Source of the DNA: Paenibacillus sp. OV219
Lineage (GTDB): Bacteria; Bacillota; Bacilli; Paenibacillales; Paenibacillaceae
NCBI RefSeq assembly: GCF_900110075.1
Contig: NZ_FOCJ01000002.1
Coordinates: 186,001-250,000, forward strand
DNA: 64,000 nucleotides
Direction: 5' to 3'
Shown here one piece after another: positions 35,370 to 43,552 of the stretch; the stretch's first letter is position 1; every line of letters begins with the position of its first letter. The notes under the pieces are model-generated. The model was not told the origin of the DNA. It saw only the letters and a list, made by a program, of their open reading frames with translations, and ran no database searches. Made by a program: the position numbers and the translations under genes.

Positions 35370-35439
35370 AGACACAAGCCGCATATCCTCGCTATGGAGC
35401 GCTTAAGAGCTGGAAAGTTAAACGAAATGCTGCAGGAAG

Positions 35440-36444
35440 GTGAATACGCTGGATGCTGTTTATATCGACGTATTATTCATGGTCAACCTGCTCATTGACG
35501 GCTCCAATCTGCTGCTGACCGCTTGGGTGCGTAGCATTCGGGCGAAATGGTGGCGTGTGCTGCTTGCTGCGATAATCGGCGCGTTGTACGCCATTCTGAT
35601 TGTTTTTCCGCCGCTATCGTTTCTGTTTACGATTGTCATCAAGATTGCCCTTTCGTTTGCAATGCTGCTCACAGCGTTCGGATTTGGAAGCGTACAGCAT
35701 TTTGTCCGCAACGTAGGTGCCTTCTACGGCGTTAACTTTGCAGCGGCAGGGGCTGTCCTCGGCGCGCATTACTTGCTGATGAATAGCTCGAATAAGCTGT
35801 GGCAAACGGTTGTTACCGTAAACGGATCCCCAAGTTTCATGCTCAAATCTTCCATGCTCTTTGTCTTCTGTCTTGTCGGTGTCGGCTATTACATTTACCG
35901 TTCTGTGATGACGCAGCGTAAGGAGCGTAATCTGGTCACTACTCATCTTGCGGAGGTGAAAGTAAGAGTTGATGGCGTGGAGCATACCTGCACGGGACTC
36001 ATCGACACAGGTAATCAGTTGTATGAACCGTTGACACGAACACCTGTCATGGTGATGGAGGCCGCGGTGTGGCAGGATGTGTTGCCTGCTTCCTGGATTC
36101 ATCAGATTCGGGAGGCACAGGTCGATAAACTGTTAGCGAGCATGACAGATGAGGAGCCTTTCATATGGCGTGATCGGCTGAGGCTGGTGCCTTACCGCGG
36201 AGTTAACCGAGGTGCGCAATTCATGCTTGCCATTAAGCCCGATCTTGTAACGATAGACCGGGAAGGGGAATTGTTCGAATCCAAGAAAGTGCTTATTGGC
36301 CTAGATGCCGGCAAGCTGACTCATGACGGCACGTACCAGGCCATTATCCATCCGTCACTACTTCAAAATCGAAGCGTCACGGTCGAAACCATTCATAGTA
36401 CTTCGGGAAGGGATGGAGCAGCATGCTCGTCAAATGGAAACTAA
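35440..36444 (+). CDS. spoIIGA: Sigma-E processing peptidase SpoIIGA
   Basis: A 334-aa membrane aspartic protease that cleaves pro-sigma E in the mother cell. Five hydrophobic helices fill the N-terminal half (to about residue 155); the C-terminal half is the protease domain with [12 protein letters not shown] (about 185-196, DTG active-site loop). A GTG at 35440 opens the reading frame, but the ribosome binding site AGGAAGGTGA runs through it. The in-frame CTG at 35449, 7 bases past it, would give a start (DAVYIDVLF) aligning better with B. subtilis MKIYLDVIW. The start is therefore uncertain by three codons. The 3' end overlaps sigE by 22 bases. Confidence 0.93.
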   Translation: MNTLDAVYIDVLFMVNLLIDGSNLLLTAWVRSIRAKWWRVLLAAIIGALYAILIVFPPLSFLFTIVIKIALSFAMLLTAFGFGSVQHFVRNVGAFYGVNFAAAGAVLGAHYLLMNSSNKLWQTVVTVNGSPSFMLKSSMLFVFCLVGVGYYIYRSVMTQRKERNLVTTHLAEVKVRVDGVEHTCTGLIDTGNQLYEPLTRTPVMVMEAAVWQDVLPASWIHQIREAQVDKLLASMTDEEPFIWRDRLRLVPYRGVNRGAQFMLAIKPDLVTIDREGELFESKKVLIGLDAGKLTHDGTYQAIIHPSLLQNRSVTVETIHSTSGRDGAACSSNGN

Positions 36445-37145
36445 TCCTTCAGTTATACTATTATCGTGTTTTGTTTTTATTCGGATTAAAGAGCGAGGAA
36501 ATTTATTATATTGGTGGAAGCGAAGCACTGCCTCCACCGCTCACCCGCGAAGAAGAAGAGTACTTGCTGGAGAAGCTGCCTACTGGAGATTCAGCGATCC
36601 GAGCGATGCTCATCGAACGCAATTTGCGGCTAGTCGTTTATATCGCACGTAAGTTTGAGAATACAGGCATTCATATCGAAGACTTGGTATCTATTGGTGC
36701 AATCGGTCTTATTAAAGCGGTCAATACATTTGATCCAGAGAAGAAGATCAAGCTGGCGACTTATGCTTCCCGCTGTATTGAGAACGAGATTCTGATGTAC
36801 CTGCGTCGCAACAGCAAGACGCGCACAGAGGTGTCGTTTGATGAACCGCTGAATATCGATTGGGACGGTAACGAGCTGCTTCTCTCAGATGTACTCGGGA
36901 CGGAGAACGATACGATATATCGCAATATCGAGGAGCAGGTGGACCGTAAGCTGCTGCACAAGGCGCTCGATAAGCTGACTGAGCGGGAACGAATCATTAT
37001 GGAGCTTCGCTTCGGGCTTGCGGACGGGGATGAGAAGACCCAGAAGGATGTTGCGGACCTGCTCGGCATCTCGCAGTCGTATATTTCCAGGCTGGAGAAG
37101 AGGATTATTAAACGATTACGCAAAGAGTTCAATAAAATGGTCTAA
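36423..37145 (+). CDS. sigE: RNA polymerase sporulation sigma factor SigE (pro-form)
   Basis: A 240-aa mother-cell-specific early sporulation sigma factor made as an inactive precursor. The pro-sequence (about residues 1-27, an amphipathic [20 protein letters not shown]) precedes the conserved processing region [12 protein letters not shown]. Region 2 contains [18 protein letters not shown], and region 4 has the helix-turn-helix [20 protein letters not shown] (about 209-228). It overlaps the spoIIGA end by 22 bases, which suggests coupled translation of precursor and protease. A terminator follows at 37155-37199. In B. subtilis sigG comes next; here two transport operons intervene. Confidence 0.97.
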   Translation: MLVKWKLILQLYYYRVLFLFGLKSEEIYYIGGSEALPPPLTREEEEYLLEKLPTGDSAIRAMLIERNLRLVVYIARKFENTGIHIEDLVSIGAIGLIKAVNTFDPEKKIKLATYASRCIENEILMYLRRNSKTRTEVSFDEPLNIDWDGNELLLSDVLGTENDTIYRNIEEQVDRKLLHKALDKLTERERIIMELRFGLADGDEKTQKDVADLLGISQSYISRLEKRIIKRLRKEFNKMV

Positions 37146-37154
37146 TTCGTGAAC

Positions 37155-37199
37155 AAAAGCCTACTACACCCCGTGAATAGGGTAAAGTGGGCTTTTTTT
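37155..37199 (+). terminator. Intrinsic terminator after sigE
   Basis: AAAAGCC and GGCTTTT close an imperfect stem with inner CACCC/GGGT pairing, followed by seven T. Confidence 0.75.
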
Positions 37200-37222
37200 G
37201 CGCTTAATTACATTCAATTCCA

Positions 37223-37252
37223 GTGACAGACTGTAGCGATTTTGTTTATAAT
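37223..37252 (+). promoter_or_regulatory. Sigma-A promoter of the metNIQ operon
   Basis: GTGACA (37223-37228), an 18-base spacer, and a perfect TATAAT (37247-37252). It lies about 250 bases before metN, so a long leader is expected. Confidence 0.65.
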
Positions 37253-37263
37253 GCAATTTGTTC

Positions 37264-37308
37264 ACATTATAGAATTTTAAATTTCACCCGTTTAATATTC
37301 TATAATGT
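37264..37308. repeat. 12-bp inverted repeat at the metN leader start
   Basis: ACATTATAGAAT (37264-37275) and its exact complement ATTCTATAATGT (37297-37308), separated by 21 bases. It starts about 12 bases past the -10 box, at the expected transcription start. It could be an operator or a 5' hairpin; the right arm also contains TATAAT, so a second promoter is possible. Confidence 0.65.
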
Positions 37309-37501
37309 CTCCGCGAAACGTAAGCTTTTGCCGAAAGGACGGCGACAGCCGTTTTCACTTGTTCACACAGAACGGCTTCGCCTAGACAGAAGGCTGAAGG
37401 CGTATTTGCTTGTTTGTAGACGGTTTATATAAGGTTGAGAATAGCAGTTGCAGGGAATTCTACCATTACTTACGATTAATGGACGGCAGGAGGTAATAAA
37501 A

Positions 37502-38506
37502 CTGATTGAGCTTCGAGACATAAGCAAGTCTTACGGTAGCGGCTCTACAGCTGTAGAAGCAATAAGTAACGTAAGCATTACGATAGATAAAGGTGAAATC
37601 TTCGGCATCATTGGCCACTCCGGCGCGGGCAAAAGCACGCTGCTGCGTTGCGTCAATTTGCTGGAGCGTCCGTCAACAGGCTCGGTTAAGGTCGGCGACG
37701 TTGAGCTGACGAAGCTGTCGACTACGCAGCTGCAGCATGAGCGCCGCAGAATCGGCATGATTTTCCAACATTTTAATTTGCTTTCGATGGCAACGGTGCG
37801 GGATAACATTGCGTTTCCGCTCAAGCTTGCGAAATTATCTAAGGCGGAGATGAAGAAGCGAGTGGACGAGCTGCTTGCGCTCGTTGGCTTGGAGCAGCAT
37901 GGCGACAAGTTTCCTGCACAGCTCTCAGGCGGTCAGAAGCAGCGGGTCGGCATTGCGCGCGCATTAGCGAACAACCCGGATGTACTGCTCTGTGACGAGG
38001 CGACTTCCGCACTTGATCCGCAAACGACGAACTCGATTTTGTCGCTGCTTGTGGACATTAACCAGAAGCTTGGCATTACGATTCTGCTGATTACGCATGA
38101 GATGCATGTCATTCGTTCGATCTGTGACCGCGTAGCCGTAATTGATGGTGGCGGAGTGGTTGAGATGGGCGATGTACTGGATGTGTTCTTGAAGCCGCAG
38201 CATCCGGTGACGAAGGATTTTGTGAGCCAAATCGCAGATTCCTTCGATCCAAGAGAGCTGATTGCATCGCGTAGCGGACGCTTAATCAAGGTCAACTATG
38301 TCGGAGACATCACCTATGAGCCACTGCTGTTCAATGCTGTGAAATCGACTTCCGTTCAATTTACGATTTTGCAAGGAACAGTCTCCCGGATGAAAAACAC
38401 TCCTTATGGCCAGCTAGTCATTGAGTTTTTCGGCGATCATGGTGACATCGAGAAAGTCATTGCGGATCTGCGTAACAAAGGATTGGAAGTAGGTGATCTG
38501 TCATGA
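37502..38506 (+). CDS. metN: Methionine ABC transporter ATP-binding protein MetN
   Basis: A 334-aa ATPase of the MetNIQ importer for methionine (and its analogues). Walker A GHSGAGKST (about residues 38-46), Q-loop IFQHFNLL, signature LSGGQKQRVGIARAL (about 141-155) and Walker B VLLCDEATSALDP (about 161-173) are intact. A C-terminal NIL regulatory domain (from about 265) that senses methionine is present. The reading frame opens at a TTG (37448) without a ribosome binding site. AGGAGGT at 37488-37494 instead points to CTG 37502, giving MIELRDISKSYG, which aligns with B. subtilis MetN. The stop overlaps metI (ATGA). Confidence 0.93.
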   Translation: MIELRDISKSYGSGSTAVEAISNVSITIDKGEIFGIIGHSGAGKSTLLRCVNLLERPSTGSVKVGDVELTKLSTTQLQHERRRIGMIFQHFNLLSMATVRDNIAFPLKLAKLSKAEMKKRVDELLALVGLEQHGDKFPAQLSGGQKQRVGIARALANNPDVLLCDEATSALDPQTTNSILSLLVDINQKLGITILLITHEMHVIRSICDRVAVIDGGGVVEMGDVLDVFLKPQHPVTKDFVSQIADSFDPRELIASRSGRLIKVNYVGDITYEPLLFNAVKSTSVQFTILQGTVSRMKNTPYGQLVIEFFGDHGDIEKVIADLRNKGLEVGDLS

Positions 38507-39180
38507 TGCTGAAAATGTCGTCGTCATTTGAAAATGTGGATTGGTCCGAAATGTGGGAGGCATCGAGGGATACGCTTCACATGCTTGTCTTATCTCTTGT
38601 GTTCACAGTTATTTTAGGGATGCTGTTAGGAATTGTTCTTTTCTTAACCTCACGCAGGCAATTACTTGAGCAAGCGATTGTTTACAGGCTGCTGTCGTTC
38701 GTTGTGAATGTCCTTCGATCGGTTCCGTTTATTATTTTGATGATATTGATCATGCCATTCACGAAATGGTTAACCGGAACGATGCTTGGTGTGCAAGGGG
38801 CAATACCTCCTCTTGTAATTGCGGCAGCACCGTTCTTCGCAAGACTTGTGGAAACGGCTCTTCGTGAAGTAGATCGTGGTGTCATTGAGGCAGCTCAAGC
38901 CATGGGGGCATCCAGAAGGCAAATTGTCACGCGGGTGCTTCTGTTAGAGGCAAGACCAGGATTATTAGCAGCGATTACGATAACGGCCGTAACACTCGTT
39001 TCTTATACGTCGATGGCAGGGGTAATTGGTGCTGGCGGTTTAGGCGATTTAGCAATTCGATACGGTTACCAACGTTTCCAGACCGACGTTATGATCGTAA
39101 CGGTCGTGCTCCTTATTATTTTGGTTCAACTCCTGCAGATGGTAGGCGACTATCTGGTTCGCCGATTTAGCCGGAAGTAA
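38503..39180 (+). CDS. metI: Methionine ABC transporter permease MetI
   Basis: A 225-aa inner-membrane permease with five predicted helices. The EAA loop (EAAQAMGASRRQIVTRVLLLEARPG, about residues 130-155; key residues E-A-A-x-x-x-G) contacts MetN. The preceding SVPFIILMILIMPFT and later AGVIGAGGLGDLAIRYGY are typical of MetI. It starts four bases inside metN (ATGA overlap), with AGGTGAT as ribosome binding site. The middle gene of metN-metI-metQ. Confidence 0.95.
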   Translation: MMLKMSSSFENVDWSEMWEASRDTLHMLVLSLVFTVILGMLLGIVLFLTSRRQLLEQAIVYRLLSFVVNVLRSVPFIILMILIMPFTKWLTGTMLGVQGAIPPLVIAAAPFFARLVETALREVDRGVIEAAQAMGASRRQIVTRVLLLEARPGLLAAITITAVTLVSYTSMAGVIGAGGLGDLAIRYGYQRFQTDVMIVTVVLLIILVQLLQMVGDYLVRRFSRK

Positions 39181-39222
39181 GGATTTAACATAGAGAGAGA
39201 CATACTGATGGAGGAATGAAAG

Positions 39223-40071
39223 ATGAAAAAAGCAAGTCTAGCGATGCTGCTCCTCGTCATTGTCGTTGCACTGTCCGCATGCGGCAGCAAAAACAACAAT
39301 GCGAGCAACTCAGCGAACAACCAAACAGAAGGTAACGGCGCGAAGCAGGAAGTAACGCTGAAAGTAGGCGCTACGCCGGTACCGCACGCAGAAATTCTTG
39401 ATTTCATTAAGCCAGCTTTGAAAGAGAAAGGCATTAACCTTGAAGTGGTTGAGTTTAACGACTACGTACAACCAAACACACAGCTGTATGAGAAGCAACT
39501 GGATGCAAACTTCTTCCAGCACCTTCCTTACCTGGATCAATTCAATAAAGATAAAGGCTATGATCTCGTAAGTGTTGCAGGCATTCATATCGAACCGTTT
39601 GGCGGCTATTCGAAGAAGATCAAGTCGATTGATGAGCTGAAGGAAGGCGCGAAGGTCGTTATCCCGAATGATCCATCCAATGGCGGTCGTGCACTAGCAC
39701 TCATGGAGAAGAACAACCTAATCAAGCTGAAGGACGGCGTTGGTATCTCCGGCACTGTGAACGACATCGTTGACAATCCGAAGAAACTCGATATCACAGA
39801 AGTTGAAGCAGCTACGCTTCCTCGCGTGCTTGACGAGGTAGACCTAGCGCTGATCAACACGAACTATGCGCTTGAAGCGGGTCTTGTACCGACGAAGGAT
39901 GCACTATTCATCGAAGGTGCAGATTCCCCTTATGTGAACATTCTCGTTGCCCGTCCGGACAACAAAGATTCCGAAGCGATGAAAGCTTTGGCGGAAGCAT
40001 TGCAATCGCCTGAAGTGAAGACGTTTATCGAAGACAAATACAAAGGTGCGATCGTTCCAGCCTTTAAATAA
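39223..40071 (+). CDS. metQ: Methionine-binding lipoprotein MetQ
   Basis: A 282-aa NlpA-family lipoprotein that captures methionine for MetNI. The signal peptide ends in lipobox LSAC (Cys at about residue 20), then an Asn/Ser linker (about 22-38). The binding domain follows, with KVGATPVPHAEILDFIKPAL (about 47-66), YVQPNTQLYEKQLDANFFQHLPYLDQF (about 82-108) and NTNYALEAGL near 205. GGAGG before the ATG. A terminator at 40080-40117 closes the operon. Confidence 0.95.
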   Translation: MKKASLAMLLLVIVVALSACGSKNNNASNSANNQTEGNGAKQEVTLKVGATPVPHAEILDFIKPALKEKGINLEVVEFNDYVQPNTQLYEKQLDANFFQHLPYLDQFNKDKGYDLVSVAGIHIEPFGGYSKKIKSIDELKEGAKVVIPNDPSNGGRALALMEKNNLIKLKDGVGISGTVNDIVDNPKKLDITEVEAATLPRVLDEVDLALINTNYALEAGLVPTKDALFIEGADSPYVNILVARPDNKDSEAMKALAEALQSPEVKTFIEDKYKGAIVPAFK

Positions 40072-40079
40072 TGAACATG

Positions 40080-40117
40080 AAGCACTGCTGCCTGAATAAG
40101 GAAGCGGTGCTTTTTAT
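40080..40117 (+). terminator. Intrinsic terminator after metQ
   Basis: AAGCACTGCT pairs with AGCGGTGCTT (one G-U pair, inner mismatch), followed by TTTTTA. Confidence 0.75.
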
Positions 40118-40136
40118 ATTTAGGGGATACCGATGG

Positions 40137-40165
40137 TTGACACCAAAGTGTATTACGGGTATAGT
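40137..40165 (+). promoter_or_regulatory. Sigma-A promoter of the YtrA-type operon
   Basis: A perfect TTGACA (40137-40142), a 17-base spacer, and TATAGT (40160-40165). The first operator covers its spacer and -10 element. Confidence 0.8.
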
Positions 40166-40169
40166 ACAC
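40148..40169. promoter_or_regulatory. Operator 1 for the GntR/YtrA-type regulator
   Basis: GTGTAT-N10-GTACAC, an inverted repeat of the GTGTA half-site. It overlaps the -10 element, so bound repressor would block RNA polymerase. Confidence 0.7.
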
Positions 40170-40176
40170 GTATGAA

Positions 40177-40198
40177 GTGTATGAACTAAGTAGTACAC
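40177..40198. promoter_or_regulatory. Operator 2 for the GntR/YtrA-type regulator
   Basis: A second GTGTAT-N10-GTACAC with identical arm sequences and spacing, 29 bases downstream of operator 1, between promoter and start codon. Confidence 0.7.
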
Positions 40199-40225
40199 AC
40201 ACTTAACAAGACGGAGTTGGAGCGT

Positions 40226-40642
40226 ATGCAAGCTGGTGAAGGCAGTGCGGAGTTGAAGTTTAACAGCCGCGATCCTGTCTACCTTCAAGTAGTCAGGTAT
40301 TTCAAAGAAGAGATAGCGACGGGACGGCTCGAGAAGGGCCAGATCATACCGTCACGCCGTGAAATCGCAGGTAAGCTGAAGATTAACCCAAACACGGCAC
40401 AGAAGGCTTACAAAGAAATGGAGGAACAAGCATTGATTGTTACGGAGGGGAATTCGCCAAGCCGCATAACGACAGATGAGCATGTATTAAGTCTCATTCG
40501 GAATGAACTGATTACTGACGCAGTTGATGCGTTCGTATTATCTATAGCTAAGATTCAGGTACCGGTTGAAGAGCTGCTCGCCATCGTTAAAAACAAAGTG
40601 GAGAGCACCTATAATCAAGGCGCGAAGGAGGAGCAAGCATGA
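40226..40642 (+). CDS. GntR-family regulator, YtrA subfamily
   Basis: A 138-aa repressor-type regulator. The winged helix lies in the N-terminal half: DPVYLQVVRYFKEEIATGRL, then IIPSRREIAGKLKINPNTAQKAYKEME (about residues 44-70). The short C-terminal dimerisation tail (about 85-138) is that of the YtrA subfamily, whose genes sit with ABC transporters and respond to cell-wall-active antibiotics in B. subtilis. ATG 40226 is the likely start (GGAG at 40213-40216); a TTG at 40217 is possible. Two operators lie directly upstream, suggesting autoregulation. It overlaps the ATPase gene by ATGA. Confidence 0.88.
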   Translation: MQAGEGSAELKFNSRDPVYLQVVRYFKEEIATGRLEKGQIIPSRREIAGKLKINPNTAQKAYKEMEEQALIVTEGNSPSRITTDEHVLSLIRNELITDAVDAFVLSIAKIQVPVEELLAIVKNKVESTYNQGAKEEQA

Positions 40643-41328
40643 TCGAACTGAAATCGGTCCGCAAGAAATACGGTCGCAAAAAAGTGCTTCAGGACGTATC
40701 GTTCACAGCGGATAAAGGAAACATCACATGCCTCATCGGCATCAATGGCGTGGGCAAATCGACCGTTCTAAAGGCGATCATGGGACTTACGCCAATCGAC
40801 GGTGGGAGCATTCTCATTGACGGGATGCCAATCGGTAAACATATTTACGAACATATCACGTATGTGCCTGACAATATAACGATGCCACCGAACATGACGG
40901 TTGGGGCTAGCATGCAATTCATGAAGGATTTCTATGCGAGCTGGAACGAAGAGCGTGCAGAAGAGATGCTTACTTTCTTCAAGCTTAAACGGACGGACCG
41001 TATCGCTGAGCTATCCAAAGGGAACACAGCAAAGCTGAACCTGCTGCACGGCCTTTCGCTTGATGTAGATTACGTGCTGATGGATGAACCGTTCTCTGGC
41101 ATCGATATTTTCAGCCGCGAGCAGATTGCATCGGTATTCACGAGCAAGCTTGTTGAAGATCGAGGCGTCATCATAACAACGCATGAAATCAACGATATTG
41201 AGCATTTGATTGATGAAGTCGTGCTAATCGACAACGGGACTGTTACTCGTCAATTTAACTGTGAGGATATGAGAATGGAACATGGCAAGTCGGTTATGGA
41301 TGTTATGAGAGAGGTGTACCACGGATGA
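40639..41328 (+). CDS. ABC transporter ATP-binding protein (YtrB-like)
   Basis: A 229-aa ATPase of an exporter-type ABC system. Walker A GINGVGKST (about residues 34-42), Walker B YVLMDEPFSGID (about 142-153) and the switch His in TTHEIND (about 178-184). The signature is degenerate (LSKGNTAKLNL, about 121-131) instead of LSGGQ, as in several YtrB-type ATPases. It overlaps the regulator and the permease gene by ATGA at both ends, so the three are translationally coupled. The substrate is unknown. Confidence 0.88.
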   Translation: MIELKSVRKKYGRKKVLQDVSFTADKGNITCLIGINGVGKSTVLKAIMGLTPIDGGSILIDGMPIGKHIYEHITYVPDNITMPPNMTVGASMQFMKDFYASWNEERAEEMLTFFKLKRTDRIAELSKGNTAKLNLLHGLSLDVDYVLMDEPFSGIDIFSREQIASVFTSKLVEDRGVIITTHEINDIEHLIDEVVLIDNGTVTRQFNCEDMRMEHGKSVMDVMREVYHG

Positions 41329-42167
41329 ATCGTTACTTAAAGCTGCTCCATATGGAGGTAGCCCGTTTCTGGAAGCTGTATTTATCGCTCTTCGCTATAA
41401 CGCTGCTTATGCAAGGGTTCGGCATTTACTATGAAAGCAGCAAGTATATGACTTATGTTCAGGACCGTATGGGGCCGACAACAGATACGTACACCAAATT
41501 TGTTGCGGAACATGGCGTTAATAGCTTCTCGAATTTGCTAAGCAGCGCGAATTTATGGTTTCTCGCCCCTATCGCACTCAGCATTGGCGCTCTTGCGCTG
41601 TATATCTTCTTGATCTGGTATAGGGAATGGACAGGCAAGAACATGTTTATTTACCGGTTGTTGATGCTGCCGACAGATAGACGAAATATGTATTTGGCTA
41701 AACTGAGCGCCATACTGCTGTTTGTGCTAGGGCTAGTATCGTTCCAACTGCTCATTTTGCCGCTCGAGTACAGCTTGTACAAATCAGTTATTGATCCAGC
41801 TTTGAGAGGGGGCGCGGAGTCTATGATGACTGTAATTCAAGGTCACTCGCTGCTGCGTATCCTGATTCCGCACACCTTTATCGAATTTATTTTGTGGTAT
41901 GGCGGTGGCGCAGTGTTCGTAATCATCTTGTTCACGGCTATTCTGCTGGAACGCAGCTACCGATTAAAGGGCATTCTTGCCGGGCTGATCTATATTGGCA
42001 TCGCAATTCTGCTCATGTGCGCACCAATCTTAATTACGAACCGGCCCAAATATGATTATTTGTATCCGGTAGAGCTGTTCACCATTGAGCTCATTATTGC
42101 TGCTCTCATCGGCGCCCTGTCATTAATGATTAGCTTCTTCTTAATGAATAAGAAGATTTCGGTATAG
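41325..42167 (+). CDS. ABC transporter permease-like membrane protein
   Basis: A 280-aa polytopic protein with about six helices (about residues 18-34, 79-98, 121-145, 182-205, 214-233 and 247-272). The large extracytoplasmic segment between helices 1 and 2 (about 35-75) and helix pattern suit ABC-2-type exporters such as YtrC/D, though I see no diagnostic motif. It is coupled to the ATPase gene by ATGA overlap and followed after 14 bases by the anchored 405-aa protein. Role inferred from context. Confidence 0.75.
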   Translation: MNRYLKLLHMEVARFWKLYLSLFAITLLMQGFGIYYESSKYMTYVQDRMGPTTDTYTKFVAEHGVNSFSNLLSSANLWFLAPIALSIGALALYIFLIWYREWTGKNMFIYRLLMLPTDRRNMYLAKLSAILLFVLGLVSFQLLILPLEYSLYKSVIDPALRGGAESMMTVIQGHSLLRILIPHTFIEFILWYGGGAVFVIILFTAILLERSYRLKGILAGLIYIGIAILLMCAPILITNRPKYDYLYPVELFTIELIIAALIGALSLMISFFLMNKKISV

Positions 42168-42181
42168 GAGGTTAACAACGA

Positions 42182-43399
42182 ATGAAACGCTATTGGTTCT
42201 CCATTCTGCTCGTCATCTTCATCTTAGGAAGCGTTGGTACCTATTACGTGACGGCGGCTGCAAGGAGCTTTCCAGAATACAAGCTCTTGACCGTTTCTGG
42301 TGACGACAACGAAGCGAAATCGCTTGTGCTTCAAGGTGAATCGAAGGATTACGGTTCACTAGAAATCAATGCGAAAGGCAGTCTGTACTTCCAAGAGAAG
42401 TCCTTCTTCGACTCGTTCCGAGAGAACGAAATGTTCAAATATAGTCCGGATTTACAGCAAATGCTGAAGGATCACAGAAACTTTATGCGCGGGAAGAAAA
42501 CGTATAACGGTTTCTATCAGGACGGGCAGGTACTGGCATATGCCGACATTAAGGGTGGCAATGACTTGAATAACAGGAATTACCGGCTCAGTGTAACTGT
42601 ATTGGACTTAAAGAACAACGATAAAATTAGCTTCACTGCCTCAATCCCTAAGCAGGAGAAGTACAACTGGATATCCACCTCAGATGTGCAGGTGAAAGGT
42701 CAAACGATGACTGTCATCACCTACAATTTGAAAAAAGCTAGTGGTAACCAGCAGAATACCCCTGGTCAGGAGATTCATTCTTACACGATTGATTTGAACA
42801 AGAAGAGCATCGCCGAAGATCGTGTATTGCTAGCCGATAAACGGTTAGCTGACGGGAGAATCGTAACTTATAATTTCATTCAGTCATCCCAAACTTCGGA
42901 GTCGTCGGAATTGCTTGTATACCAGCAGGTGACGCAGAAGTTTGCGAAGGACAAAGAAGGAAATGAGGTTGTGGAAAGCTCGGAGCAAGCGATTCTCACG
43001 TACGATCTTGCATCAGGCAAGACAGACGCTGTACCTGCATTCACTTCTCAAAGCAACTCGAATTCAACCAGCTCGCAAAACGCACAGTTTTACGTCTCGG
43101 GAGATTCGATCATTGAACTCGCGAGTGGTGGAGCGGGTACGAACGTGGAGATATATAGCACTTCGGACAGATCGGTGCGGTCATTCGAAATTCCTTATTT
43201 ACCTACATCGAATGTCGTTGTCTATGGCGACCGTCTTTATATGGCAACACCGGATGGCGATACAACGAAAGTCATTATTGCTGACTTGAAGCAAGGCAAG
43301 GTTGTATTCGTTGGCGCGGTTGATATTAATGAGCAAGGCAACAAGCATACAGAGCTGCTGAAGAAGCTCCAGATTCAATGGTTGTATCTAGATAAATAA
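42182..43399 (+). CDS. Membrane-anchored extracytoplasmic protein, unrecognised (405 aa)
   Basis: I do not recognise this family. It has one N-terminal transmembrane anchor (about residues 5-25), then an extracytoplasmic domain rich in beta strands. Repeating patterns such as GQVLAYADIKGG, VTVLDLKNNDKISF, YTIDLNKKSI, ILTYDLASGKTDAV and IADLKQGKVVFVG each end with a short D-L-x-x-x-K turn, suggestive of a beta-propeller. A Ser/Asn-rich loop lies near 285-300. No cysteine or lipobox. It starts 14 bases after the permease gene with AGGAGG and ends before a terminator, so it is the last gene of the YtrA-type operon. It may sense or bind the transporter's substrate; that is inference. Confidence 0.72.
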   Translation: MKRYWFSILLVIFILGSVGTYYVTAAARSFPEYKLLTVSGDDNEAKSLVLQGESKDYGSLEINAKGSLYFQEKSFFDSFRENEMFKYSPDLQQMLKDHRNFMRGKKTYNGFYQDGQVLAYADIKGGNDLNNRNYRLSVTVLDLKNNDKISFTASIPKQEKYNWISTSDVQVKGQTMTVITYNLKKASGNQQNTPGQEIHSYTIDLNKKSIAEDRVLLADKRLADGRIVTYNFIQSSQTSESSELLVYQQVTQKFAKDKEGNEVVESSEQAILTYDLASGKTDAVPAFTSQSNSNSTSSQNAQFYVSGDSIIELASGGAGTNVEIYSTSDRSVRSFEIPYLPTSNVVVYGDRLYMATPDGDTTKVIIADLKQGKVVFVGAVDINEQGNKHTELLKKLQIQWLYLDK

Positions 43400-43410
43400 C
43401 AGATGCAGTT

Positions 43411-43445
43411 AAGCCTCGGCAATCCGCCGGGGCTTGTTTTTTTTC
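43411..43445 (+). terminator. Intrinsic terminator of the YtrA-type operon
   Basis: AAGCCTCGGC (43411-43420) pairs with GCCGGGGCTT (43426-43435, one G-U), followed by G and eight T. Confidence 0.88.
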
Positions 43446-43552
43446 TCTATTTATGCATAGCTCGGTTCGTGTTTCTTCTTGTCGAATCGGGAATAAATTG
43501 GGGTCTCGAGGAGATACTGAACATTAATGTTTCTCCTTGGGAGGTAATCACG

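Noticed and set aside
37200-37501. SAM riboswitch expected upstream of metN
   Set aside because: None of the S-box conserved segments could be found; the leader has different hairpins.
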